Assembly: GCA_031267955.1 (NCBI GenBank)
Contig: JAIRYB010000117.1
Location: 1 to 14,341 of the forward strand
Length of the DNA: 14,341 bases
Reading direction: 5' to 3'
Source: Spirochaetaceae bacterium
Lineage (GTDB): Bacteria > Spirochaetota > Spirochaetia > Treponematales > Breznakiellaceae
This document shows positions 6,793 to 13,964 of this stretch, piece after piece. The translations under genes were made by a program, and so were the position numbers. The number at the start of each line of letters is the position of its first letter. The first letter of the stretch is position 1. The notes under the pieces were generated by a model. That model was not told where the DNA came from and made no database searches. It saw only the letters and a list, made by a program, of their open reading frames with translations.

Positions 6793-8025
6793 TCAGGTGA
6801 CCGCTAAAAGTTTTTCTATTACTTCCCTGTTATCCAGAAGAGAGCTCAGGGATTGCCCCTGGTGGAGCTTGGAGATGGTCTGGGCAAAGAGACTTGTAAT
6901 GTTCACGCTGATATACCACTCGCGCTTCAATAGATCTTCCTGATAAATGGCGTTGGTACCTATGATGCGGTAGAAAAGCCCTTCGTCATAGGCGTTATCA
7001 AAATAATCAATCGCGTTTCCGGAAAACAGGGGGAGGCTTATGGCGCAGATAACCTTTCCCGCCCCCTGTTCCTTGAGGAAGCGCATCGCCTTGAGCAGGG
7101 TACCCCCGGTACCGAGCATGTCGTCGGCCATAAAGACTGTCTTGTCCTTTACATTTCCCAGCAGTTTTATTTCGGAAATGTTGTTGTCCATAGCGTCCTT
7201 TGTCACTTTGGAATAGTCGCGTTCCTTGTAGAGCAGCGCCAGGGGTTTTTTAAAAGCGGTGGCGTAAAATTTGTTTCTGTCCACGGCGCCTGTATCAGGT
7301 GACACGACGACAAAATCCCCCTGCTGGATTTCGGGGAATTTCGCAAGCTGCCGGGTAATCTGGTAGCTTGCGTGGAGATTCTCCAGGCGCATAAAGTTAA
7401 ACGCGTTTCCAATTTCCCGCGAGTGTATGTCCAGGGTGATAATCCGGTCCACCCCGAGGCTTTCAAAGACAAGGCCTATGCGGGCGGCGGTAACCCCCTC
7501 GCGGCCTTTTTTCCGGTGCTGCCGCGAATAGGGGTAAATCGGCGCGATCAGCGTAATCCTGTCCGCTCCGGCCTGCTTTACCGCGTCCACAGTCACGAAT
7601 ACCGTCATCAGGTGATCGTTAACCGAAAGGCTTTTACTGAGCGTACCGTCGTTAAAATTAACCGGGTAGTGGTTTTCGGGGTCCTGGATGATGTACACAT
7701 CCTTGCCCCGGATCGACTCGAGAATCTCCGACTTGATCTCCCCGTTGGGAAACATGGAAAAACGGGCCGGCACCCTGATCCGCAGGGTATGGGAATCGGG
7801 TATGTCTTTCGCGGCCGCGCCGGCGCAGGAGGCTGCGTCATTCAGGAAATTTATATGCCGGATCGCCGTGCCGGCGTCTATGTTGTATTTTTTTGCCAGA
7901 GCCGCCGCTGTTTTGTTAAACTTGTGGCGATAATACCGTTTTAAATGAAAAATCACCTCGTCGGCAAATACCTCTCCGCCGGGGCACGCAAGAACGGCAA
8001 GATTAGCGGGGCTGGAATAGTTCAT
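6793..8025 (-). CDS. prs: Ribose-phosphate pyrophosphokinase (PRPP synthetase), long N-terminal form
   Basis: The enzyme makes 5-phosphoribosyl 1-pyrophosphate from ribose 5-phosphate and ATP for purine, pyrimidine, His, Trp and NAD synthesis in the cytosol. Family features: F-x-x-F-P-N-G-E-I followed by E-S-I-R-G-K-D-V-Y-I-I-Q (about 89-114), Y-P-Y-S-R-Q-H-R-K (165-173, with His where most enzymes have Asp), the catalytic-loop Lys267-Glu-Arg269, S-P-D-T-G (242-246), and the PRPP-binding loop A-D-D-M-L-G-T-G-G-T (300-309). It is 410 residues against the usual roughly 315. Most of the excess is before residue 85, where the common FSG-x-x-x-x-x-L-A opening is missing and a different helical N-terminus appears; the C-terminus also looks extended. 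I see no Shine-Dalgarno sequence before ATG 8025, only 26 bases after the ompA-like stop. Confidence 0.93.
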   Translation of the reverse strand: MNYSSPANLAVLACPGGEVFADEVIFHLKRYYRHKFNKTAAALAKKYNIDAGTAIRHINFLNDAASCAGAAAKDIPDSHTLRIRVPARFSMFPNGEIKSEILESIRGKDVYIIQDPENHYPVNFNDGTLSKSLSVNDHLMTVFVTVDAVKQAGADRITLIAPIYPYSRQHRKKGREGVTAARIGLVFESLGVDRIITLDIHSREIGNAFNFMRLENLHASYQITRQLAKFPEIQQGDFVVVSPDTGAVDRNKFYATAFKKPLALLYKERDYSKVTKDAMDNNISEIKLLGNVKDKTVFMADDMLGTGGTLLKAMRFLKEQGAGKVICAISLPLFSGNAIDYFDNAYDEGLFYRIIGTNAIYQEDLLKREWYISVNITSLFAQTISKLHQGQSLSSLLDNREVIEKLLAVT

Positions 8026-8051
8026 CTAAGATAAGAATATCGAAAACCAGG

Positions 8052-9275
8052 TCAGTTTTCAAGTATGGTAATCTCTACCCTGCGGTTGCGCCGCCTTCCC
8101 TCTTCCGTGGCATTGTCCGCGGCCGGGCGTTCGGCGCCGTAGCCGCGTATAATGACCCGGTCGGGGCTTCTGGCGCCCCTGCCGATAAGGTAGTCCGCCA
8201 CGGCGGCGGCGCGTTCCCGGGACAGTGTTTCGCGGCCTTCGGCGGTCCCCGCGAGGGCGGTATGCCCGGCTACCTCAATGTCGCGGCTGGCGTAGCGCCC
8301 CAGGATTTCGGCAATCCGGTCAAGCTTGCCCTGCTCCCGCGCCGTTAAACGGGCGGAATCCGGAAGGAATTGTATGTCCTCAAGGCTCAAAGTAACGCCC
8401 TTGTCGTCTACCCGTACCGAAACATCCTCCACTTCCATTTCCTCAATCGCTTTGGCAAGCTCCCCGGCAAGTTTTTCCCTGTCCATGGAAGCCGCTTCCA
8501 GAATCTCCGCCTCGGCCTCGCCCCGGTATTCGATTACCCGGCCGTTCGCAAGCTCAAAGGCCATGGCGAATTGTTCGCGGTAGGAACGGGGCTGCCCCAG
8601 CCCGCGATCCCAGAATATTATCTGGTCGGAGCTTCCCCGGATGCGGCGGGGCCAGAGCGGCCCCCGTACTTCGGGCGAATCGTTCTGAATGCGGTACTTT
8701 ACTTCGATGGCGGGATAGAAATTTCCCTTCCATTCGCGTTCGCCCAGATAACGGTACTGCGCGGTGAACGGGATGCGGTAGGGATCGGGGACGCCAAAAG
8801 TATCGCGGAAATCGTGGGCCTCGTGGCCCTCCGCGATCCAGGTGTCGCCGGGTTCGAGGTCCCTGCGCGGGAACACCGGCACGTTCCGTACCACGGGCAT
8901 AAAATATTCCCGGTCAATGTAGACATAGCCGAGCTCGTCGCGGTCAAACACGGAACGGTATTCCCTGGCCCAGGAAAAGCCCCGGCTTTCCCCGGCGGTT
9001 CCGGCGGGCCGCGTGCTTTCGGCCGTATCAAAAACAGCGCTGTGCCTGGCGCGGCTTTCCCCGGAGGAAAGGCCCTCTATGGTTACGGCAATGCGGTTAA
9101 GTATCAGCGCGCTGTGGCTCAGGCGGCGGTCAAGGTAGACATCTTCCCTTACCGTGGAGAGGATTCTGTATTTGTCGCCGGCCCGGTGTTTGTAGAAAAA
9201 TTCTTCCGCCCCGGAAGAAGGGGGGCAGGACAGCAGGGCAAGCAGCAATACTGTTGCGGAAAAAAAACGTTTCAT
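8052..9275 (-). CDS. Exported OmpA-C-domain protein with altered peptidoglycan-binding site
   Basis: The 407-residue product begins with Lys-Arg, a hydrophobic core (about 7-15) and Leu-Leu-Ser-Cys17, a passable lipobox; cleavage by signal peptidase I after Ser-Gly-Ala is the alternative. Residues about 25-270 form a beta-rich region I do not recognise, and a charged helical linker follows. The last 123 residues (from about 285) are an OmpA-C domain ending in G-R-R-R-N-R-R-V-E-I. In this family an Asp in GHTD and an Arg in the LSxxRA helix hold diaminopimelate. Here the Arg remains (Arg355) but the Asp is Ala340. That fits the ornithine-type peptidoglycan known from treponemes and is reminiscent of T. 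pallidum Tp0624, whose OmpA-like domain is also altered. Likely periplasmic. It starts 31 bases after the sensor kinase stop, without a visible Shine-Dalgarno sequence. Confidence 0.87.
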   Translation of the reverse strand: MKRFFSATVLLLALLSCPPSSGAEEFFYKHRAGDKYRILSTVREDVYLDRRLSHSALILNRIAVTIEGLSSGESRARHSAVFDTAESTRPAGTAGESRGFSWAREYRSVFDRDELGYVYIDREYFMPVVRNVPVFPRRDLEPGDTWIAEGHEAHDFRDTFGVPDPYRIPFTAQYRYLGEREWKGNFYPAIEVKYRIQNDSPEVRGPLWPRRIRGSSDQIIFWDRGLGQPRSYREQFAMAFELANGRVIEYRGEAEAEILEAASMDREKLAGELAKAIEEMEVEDVSVRVDDKGVTLSLEDIQFLPDSARLTAREQGKLDRIAEILGRYASRDIEVAGHTALAGTAEGRETLSRERAAAVADYLIGRGARSPDRVIIRGYGAERPAADNATEEGRRRNRRVEITILEN

Positions 9276-9306
9276 ATTAATATTAAAAGCGCTTACGATA
9301 CATTTT

Positions 9307-12300
9307 TCATTGCCCCTCTTCCTTGTTCCCGACTAAAAGGGCGTCGATTCTTTCTATTGCCTTATCGTAATCAAAAAGCAGCACATCCTGTTCAATGCCG
9401 TCTATGCAGTCCCGCACCCGTTTTGGCAGAACGGCTTCGCCGTATTCGGCCAGTTTCTCGTTCACCAGTTCGGTTTCCATGTTGGACAGGGCTTCCCTCA
9501 GGCCCTCAAGGTCCAGGGCGGAAAACGCCGATACCTGGTCCCAGGCTTTTTCTTCATCTTCCTTGCCGGAAAGATCGAGGGTTTCGGCTATTGAATCCCG
9601 CAGTATTTGCAGTTTTTCAAGAAACACGCCGGTCTTCTCCCGGATCGTGAATATGTTTTCCGCGTGGCCCGCTTCTTCCAGTTCGGCGGCAAGTTCCCCG
9701 ATATAATCGGCGCCTATGCTCCGGGAGGCCCCCTTTATCGCGTGGACCAGGGTGGTGTACAGGCCCAGGTTCGACGCGGACAGGGCCGCCTGTATCTGGG
9801 GGATACGCTCATCCGCGTCGTCCGCAAAAACCGCCAGCACTTTTTTATACGCCTTTAGGGAATCTCCCGCGTTCCGCAGCCCCTCCTGGGCGTTCACCCC
9901 GTTAATGGAAAACAGCGAGCGGTCTTCCTCAAAATCCCAAAGAATGGGGCTGGAGGATTTTTTCTGTTTTGCCTTGGGTATCCACTTTTCCAGAATATCG
10001 TTCAGGTGCTTAACCTCGATGGGCTTGGGCAGAAAATCGTCTATGCCGTTACGGAGGAACATTTCCCGCTGCCCTGAAACAGCGTTGGCGGTGAGCATAA
10101 TGACCGGCAGGCCGCGGTAATAAGGATCGCCGGCGCCCATTGCGCGGATAGCGGCGGCGGCCGCAATACCGTCCATGCCGGGCATCATGTGATCCATAAA
10201 AACAATATCGTACTTGTTGAGTTTTATCATTTCTATGGCTTTGGCCCCGGAAAGGCAGGTGTCTATGGTGAGCCCGTAAGGGGCCATCAGTTCAGCGGCA
10301 ACCCGCAGATTGGTGGAGATATCGTCCACGATCAGCGCCTTTGCGTCCGGGGCGGTGATGCGTATACGGAAATCGTACAGGCTGTGGTTTACGTTTATGT
10401 CCCCGTTGAGCAGATTGGCAAGTATTGTCGAATAAACCGGCAGATGCACGCTCCCCACATTCCGGTAGCCGGATATGTCCCCTATTTCGATCATAATAAT
10501 AAGCCTGATCTTTGACATGGCCTGCCGCCAGGCGGGAATACTGCGGTCCGCGTACCGGGAAGAAACAAAGGCGTAATCATAGCGTTTTCCGGAACTCCCT
10601 CCGGTAATGACGGCGATAAAATCATCAATGTTTTCGGACCTATCGACGCTTACCCCGAGGTTGCCCATGGCGCCGAGAAAGTGTTCCGCGAACATGGGCC
10701 TTTCCTCTAGGAGGAGTACTTTTAGTGTTTCCGGGGATCGGACAAGCGCGGCTGTCTGCGGGCTGTGATAGTTTTGGATCACCCAGGCGGTAAACACGGA
10801 ACCTTTCCCGTATTCGCTTTCCACGCCGATATCCCCGCCCATGGCGGTGCAGAATGTCTTTGTAATGGAAAGGCCGAGGCCCGCGCCTTCGACATGCAGG
10901 TTTTTGTCCAAATCCACGCGGGCAAAGTCGGTGAAGAGGCTGTCCGTATCCTCGCGCCTTATGCCTATGCCGCTGTCCTGTACCTTTATGATAAGCCTGA
11001 GCTGGCTGGCCCCGAAAATTTCCGCCCGTATGTCCAGAAGGATATGCCCCTCCATGGTGTACTTTACCGCGTTGTTCAGGAGGTTGATCAGTATCTGCCT
11101 TATCCGCACCTCGTCCCCGACAAGCCCGGCGGGGATACGGCTGTCCACGCTTATGAAAAAATCTATGGGCTTGTCCATCAGCCGTATCCGTATCACGTTC
11201 GCCACATCGTTGATCAGGGAGGATATGTTGTAGAGTTTTGATTCGATCGCTACTTTGCCGGATTCTATTTTTGAAAAATCGAGGATGTCGTTGATAATCG
11301 AAAGCAGGGTCGTCCCCGACTGCCGGATGGCGGAAATGTACTCGTATATTTCCTCGCTGATATTCTTGCGCATGATGATCTCCGACATCCCCAGAATAGA
11401 ATTCATGGGGGTGCGGATCTCGTGGCTCACCCGGGCCAGAAACGATGACTTTGCCCTGTTCTCGTCGTCGCTGTGTATCTTTTCCATGGTAAGCCGGATC
11501 AGAAAGTACGCGAGAGTCAGCATCACGCCAAAGCCCGTCAGGATCGTGAGCAGGATCATTATGTCCAGATCCCGGTAGTAGTCCCCTTTCGGCGTGGCGA
11601 TCCCGATAAGCCAGTTGTTGTTTATTCTCCGGAAAAAGGTGATTGTCGTGCCGTAGGGCTGCCGGTACTCGGCTGAAACAGTGTCCCTGCCGCCGGAAAC
11701 CAGGGTACGCGAAAGTTCCCGGAAATTCGGATCAATATCGGTAAACTTTGCCCCGATCATCTGGCCGTACCGGTGGGCGACAATCGTCAGATCGGGCGTC
11801 AGCAGTATCCCGTAACCGCCCGAGATAATCTGGAGCGAATCGACAAAATCGGTAATGTCACGGACGTTCACCTCCATTGCCAGAACCCCGTAAACATCCT
11901 GGTTTTTTTCCCGCAGCAGAGTCGAGACGGAAATTACTATAGCTTTGGAATGATGATCATAATACGGGCCGGCAAAAACCGTTCTGGAAGGTTCTTTCAG
12001 CAGGGCCTGGTACCAGGGCTGCTGGTAAAGATCGAAAGTTTCGGAAAGCTGGCGGGCTTCGTCGCCGACAAATTTCCCCTCCACCACCCCTACGATATTC
12101 TGGAAGCCCGGAAGGGTATCCGGGAACGAGCGCGCATAGTTTCCAAAATCCGCAAGGTAATTCTGGATTTCGGGAAAGGCTGTGCCGTTCTCCTTCATCC
12201 GGTTAACCGTTATGGATATATTTATAAGGCTCGCGCTGATCCCCTGGAATTTAAGGCGCATCTTGTCTTCCGCCGATTCAAGCACCAGGGCGGCGCTGTC

Positions 12301-12471
12301 GGTCAAAAAACGATTCACCCTGATACTGGTGAATACGCAGGCGAAAAGAATCATTACAATAAAGGCGAAAAAAACGAACAGAAGCTGTTTGTAATTTTCC
12401 CGGAAAACCTTTCTAAAATTTACCACCCTTTTCCGCCCTTCCGCGCTCAAAAGAAAAAACCCCTCTTGCAA
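9307..12471 (-). CDS. Hybrid histidine kinase: dCache sensor, HisKA, HATPase, pseudo-receiver, receiver, HPt
   Basis: This is a transmembrane sensor kinase. From the TTG at 12471 (1054 aa): TM1 about 29-50, an extracytoplasmic double-Cache-like domain about 51-300 (features P-W-Y-Q-A-L-L and G-V-L-A-M-E-V-N-V), TM2 about 303-325, then HisKA almost at once with no clear HAMP. Key residues are His350 (SHEIRTP), N-box Asn463, D-S-G-I-G-I (499-504), G-A-G-L-G-L (529-534), a degenerate receiver (about 583-695), a full receiver with Asp716/Asp717, phospho-Asp760 and Lys816, HPt His910 (HAIKGA) and a helical C-terminal tail. Cache domains usually bind small ligands such as amino or organic acids; the ligand is unknown. 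The start is uncertain: the TTG at 12450 (GAGGGG nine bases upstream) and the GTG at 12426 (GGAAGG ten bases upstream) are better placed than the TTG at 12471. The HD-GYP regulator is divergent from it. Confidence 0.93.
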   Translation of the reverse strand: MQEGFFLLSAEGRKRVVNFRKVFRENYKQLLFVFFAFIVMILFACVFTSIRVNRFLTDSAALVLESAEDKMRLKFQGISASLINISITVNRMKENGTAFPEIQNYLADFGNYARSFPDTLPGFQNIVGVVEGKFVGDEARQLSETFDLYQQPWYQALLKEPSRTVFAGPYYDHHSKAIVISVSTLLREKNQDVYGVLAMEVNVRDITDFVDSLQIISGGYGILLTPDLTIVAHRYGQMIGAKFTDIDPNFRELSRTLVSGGRDTVSAEYRQPYGTTITFFRRINNNWLIGIATPKGDYYRDLDIMILLTILTGFGVMLTLAYFLIRLTMEKIHSDDENRAKSSFLARVSHEIRTPMNSILGMSEIIMRKNISEEIYEYISAIRQSGTTLLSIINDILDFSKIESGKVAIESKLYNISSLINDVANVIRIRLMDKPIDFFISVDSRIPAGLVGDEVRIRQILINLLNNAVKYTMEGHILLDIRAEIFGASQLRLIIKVQDSGIGIRREDTDSLFTDFARVDLDKNLHVEGAGLGLSITKTFCTAMGGDIGVESEYGKGSVFTAWVIQNYHSPQTAALVRSPETLKVLLLEERPMFAEHFLGAMGNLGVSVDRSENIDDFIAVITGGSSGKRYDYAFVSSRYADRSIPAWRQAMSKIRLIIMIEIGDISGYRNVGSVHLPVYSTILANLLNGDINVNHSLYDFRIRITAPDAKALIVDDISTNLRVAAELMAPYGLTIDTCLSGAKAIEMIKLNKYDIVFMDHMMPGMDGIAAAAAIRAMGAGDPYYRGLPVIMLTANAVSGQREMFLRNGIDDFLPKPIEVKHLNDILEKWIPKAKQKKSSSPILWDFEEDRSLFSINGVNAQEGLRNAGDSLKAYKKVLAVFADDADERIPQIQAALSASNLGLYTTLVHAIKGASRSIGADYIGELAAELEEAGHAENIFTIREKTGVFLEKLQILRDSIAETLDLSGKEDEEKAWDQVSAFSALDLEGLREALSNMETELVNEKLAEYGEAVLPKRVRDCIDGIEQDVLLFDYDKAIERIDALLVGNKEEGQ

Positions 12472-12578
12472 AACTCATAGAGCCGTCTCCCCTCTAAATA
12501 TACTTCATAAAATAGAAAATTCCCACAAACGCCGCTGAAATATGAATAAATACTGTTGAAAACATACCGAGTATCATC

Positions 12579-12584
12579 TAAATT
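12579..12584 (+). promoter_or_regulatory. -10 box of the putative promoter for the HD-GYP response regulator
   Basis: TTGAAA (12556-12561, five of six -35 bases) and TAAATT (12579-12584, four of six -10 bases) are exactly 17 bases apart. The expected start site falls at about 12591, next to the ATG at 12592, which would give a very short leader or none. An alternative -10, TATCAT at 12572, lacks a spaced -35. Confidence 0.45.
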
Positions 12585-12591
12585 TCAGGGT

Positions 12592-13677
12592 ATGAATGAC
12601 GCAAAAGCCAAGATTGTCCTGGTAGATGATGACATAACGAGCCTGACTCTGGGCAAAAATATTCTGGCGGAAAAATATGATATCATTACCATTCCTTCCG
12701 GTGAAAAACTCTTCAAATTGCTCGACAAGATCCGTCCCAGCCTGATCCTGCTGGACGTTGAGATGCCGGAAATGAACGGCTATGAGGTACTGGGGGAACT
12801 TAAATCAAACGAAAGGGACGCGAATATCCCGGTAATTTTCCTTACGTCCAAAAGCGATCCGGTAAGCGAACTGGAAGGCCTTAACCTGGGCGCTATCGAC
12901 TATATTTCCAAGCCCTTCTCCCCTCCCTTGCTCCTTAAACGGCTCGAGGTCCACCTGCTGGTGGAATTCCAGAAGCAGAAACTTATCGATTTTAACAACA
13001 ATCTCCAGGAAATGGTCAGGGCAAAAACCAAAACCGTTCTGGACATGCAGAACTCGGTTCTCAGAACCGTGGCGAACATGGTTGAAAACAGGGATGAAGA
13101 GACCGGGAGCCATATTGAGCGTACCCAGGATTACCTGAGGATACTTCTGGACGCCATGTACAGCAAGGGCGTCCGCAAAAACGAGATTGTGTCCTGGGAC
13201 AGGGATTTTTTCCTCCAGTCCTCCCAGCTCCACGATGTGGGGAAAATATCCATCAAGGACAGCATACTCCTCAAGCCGGGCAAACTTGACGCCGTCGAAT
13301 TCGAAGAGATGAAGAAGCATACTATTTACGGGGTCCGGATTATCGAAGAAATCGAAAAAAACACCCCGGAAAGCAGCTTTCTTTTCTACGCGAAGATATT
13401 CGCCGGAACCCATCACGAAAAATGGGACGGGACGGGCTATCCCAATAAGCTCGAAGGGGAGGCGATCCCCCTTATGGGCCGGCTTATGGCAATAGCGGAT
13501 GTGTACGACGCCCTTATATCCGAGCGGCCCTACAAGCCCCCCTTTAGCCACGAAGAAACCGTCAAAATTATCCGGCAAGGCAAGGGCGGCCAGTTTGACC
13601 CTTCCCTGACGGATCTTTTCCTTTCCGTGGCGGACCAATTCTACGAAATCGTTACAGAGCGGAAAAAGAATTCCTGA
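12592..13677 (+). CDS. Response regulator with HD-GYP cyclic-di-GMP phosphodiesterase domain
   Basis: This soluble two-domain protein has a receiver that controls an enzyme hydrolysing c-di-GMP. From ATG 12592 (361 aa): receiver with acidic Asp12-Asp13-Asp14, phospho-Asp55 in LLDVEMPEMNG and Lys107; a helical linker about 120-155; then HD-GYP with His214-Asp215-Val-Gly-Lys, His243-Thr, His274-His275-Glu, Asp279-Gly-Thr-Gly-Tyr-Pro, and Ala-Asp303-Val-Tyr-Asp-Ala. All metal ligands and the GYP signature look intact, so it should be active. I prefer the ATG to the upstream in-frame TTG at 12556, because that TTG lies in the likely -35 box and the extra residues do not look like receiver. An AGGG sits almost against the ATG, too close for a normal Shine-Dalgarno sequence. 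It is divergent from the dCache hybrid kinase, whose HPt domain is its likely phosphodonor. Confidence 0.92.
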   Translation: MNDAKAKIVLVDDDITSLTLGKNILAEKYDIITIPSGEKLFKLLDKIRPSLILLDVEMPEMNGYEVLGELKSNERDANIPVIFLTSKSDPVSELEGLNLGAIDYISKPFSPPLLLKRLEVHLLVEFQKQKLIDFNNNLQEMVRAKTKTVLDMQNSVLRTVANMVENRDEETGSHIERTQDYLRILLDAMYSKGVRKNEIVSWDRDFFLQSSQLHDVGKISIKDSILLKPGKLDAVEFEEMKKHTIYGVRIIEEIEKNTPESSFLFYAKIFAGTHHEKWDGTGYPNKLEGEAIPLMGRLMAIADVYDALISERPYKPPFSHEETVKIIRQGKGGQFDPSLTDLFLSVADQFYEIVTERKKNS

Positions 13678-13681
13678 TTGG

Positions 13682-13714
13682 CGGGCCGGGCCCGTACCCC
13701 GGGGATACTCCCGG
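13682..13714. terminator. G+C-rich inverted repeats after the HD-GYP gene, possible convergent terminator
   Basis: CGGGC-CGG-GCCCG (13682-13694) and CCGGG-six bases-CCCGG (13699-13714) lie five bases past the HD-GYP stop and before the 3' end of the opposing tRNA. Both are short stems without a T-run, so a terminator role rests mainly on position. Confidence 0.3.
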
Positions 13715-13756
13715 CAGCTTCGTTGAAGGGCCGCTTTCGCTTCCCCGGATTCTTGT

Positions 13757-13829
13757 TAGCGGCAATTGGGATCGAACCAATGACACTACGGATATGAGCC
13801 GTATGCTCTACCAACTGAGCTATGCCGCC
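13757..13829 (-). tRNA. tRNA-Met (CAU), probably elongator
   Basis: The minus strand from 13829 folds into a complete 73-base cloverleaf: acceptor GGCGGCA pairing with TGCCGCT (one G-U pair), D arm GCTCAGTTGGTAGAGC, anticodon arm TACGG-CTCATAT-CCGTA with anticodon CAT, a five-base variable loop, T arm ATTGG-TTCGATC-CCAAT and discriminator A. No CCA is encoded (ACA follows). The 1-72 base pair is formed and the anticodon stem lacks the three G-C pairs of initiators, so it is not tRNA-fMet. A lysidine-modified tRNA-Ile2 has the same gene anticodon and cannot be fully excluded; the overall form suits elongator Met better. Confidence 0.95.
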
Positions 13830-13855
13830 AAATCGTCAAGCGGCCCCGATAACCG

Positions 13856-13883
13856 GGATTTTTGCATGAACATGCAAAAATCC
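13856..13883. repeat. Perfect 13-bp inverted repeat in the tRNA leader
   Basis: GGATTTTTGCATG (13856-13868) and its exact complement (13871-13883) are separated by AA, giving a 12-bp stem with a four-base loop. It lies 26 bases upstream of the mature tRNA 5' end, and downstream of the inferred promoter, so it should be in the precursor RNA. There is no other copy in the window. It could be the terminator of the reductase gene, a processing signal or a dispersed palindrome. Confidence 0.7.
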
Positions 13884-13913
13884 ACAAATGCGACAGGCTG
13901 CAACGATACGCCC

Positions 13914-13942
13914 AAATTAACAAAAACAGCGGAAAGTGTCAA
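13914..13942 (-). promoter_or_regulatory. Promoter of the tRNA-Met gene
   Basis: On the minus strand a perfect -35 TTGACA (13942-13937) is followed after 17 bases by TAATTT (13919-13914), a -10 box matching three of six consensus bases. Transcription would begin near 13907 and produce a leader of about 78 bases before the tRNA. A GCCGCGCGCGGC palindrome (13944-13955) lies just upstream, between it and the reductase stop. Confidence 0.6.
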
Positions 13943-13964
13943 GGCCGCGCGCGGCGCGGGGATT

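Noticed and set aside
8370..9650. A 426-codon open frame on the plus strand opposite the OmpA-like gene
   Set aside because: It is antisense to a clear OmpA-domain gene and to the end of a kinase gene. Its composition is that of a G+C-biased antisense frame, with no recognisable domain or ribosome site.
12556..12591. TTG at 12556 as the start of the HD-GYP protein
   Set aside because: It lies in the best -35 sequence, lacks a ribosome site, and adds 12 residues that do not resemble a receiver N-terminus.
12805..13638. A 277-codon minus-strand open frame inside the HD-GYP gene
   Set aside because: The plus strand has every receiver and HD-GYP motif; the opposite frame shows none.
13757..13829. 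Initiator tRNA-fMet
   Set aside because: The first acceptor base pair is formed and the anticodon stem lacks the run of three G-C pairs typical of initiators.
13678..13964. Integration site of a mobile element at the tRNA gene
   Set aside because: There is no integrase, no duplicated tRNA end and no direct repeat; both neighbours look chromosomal.
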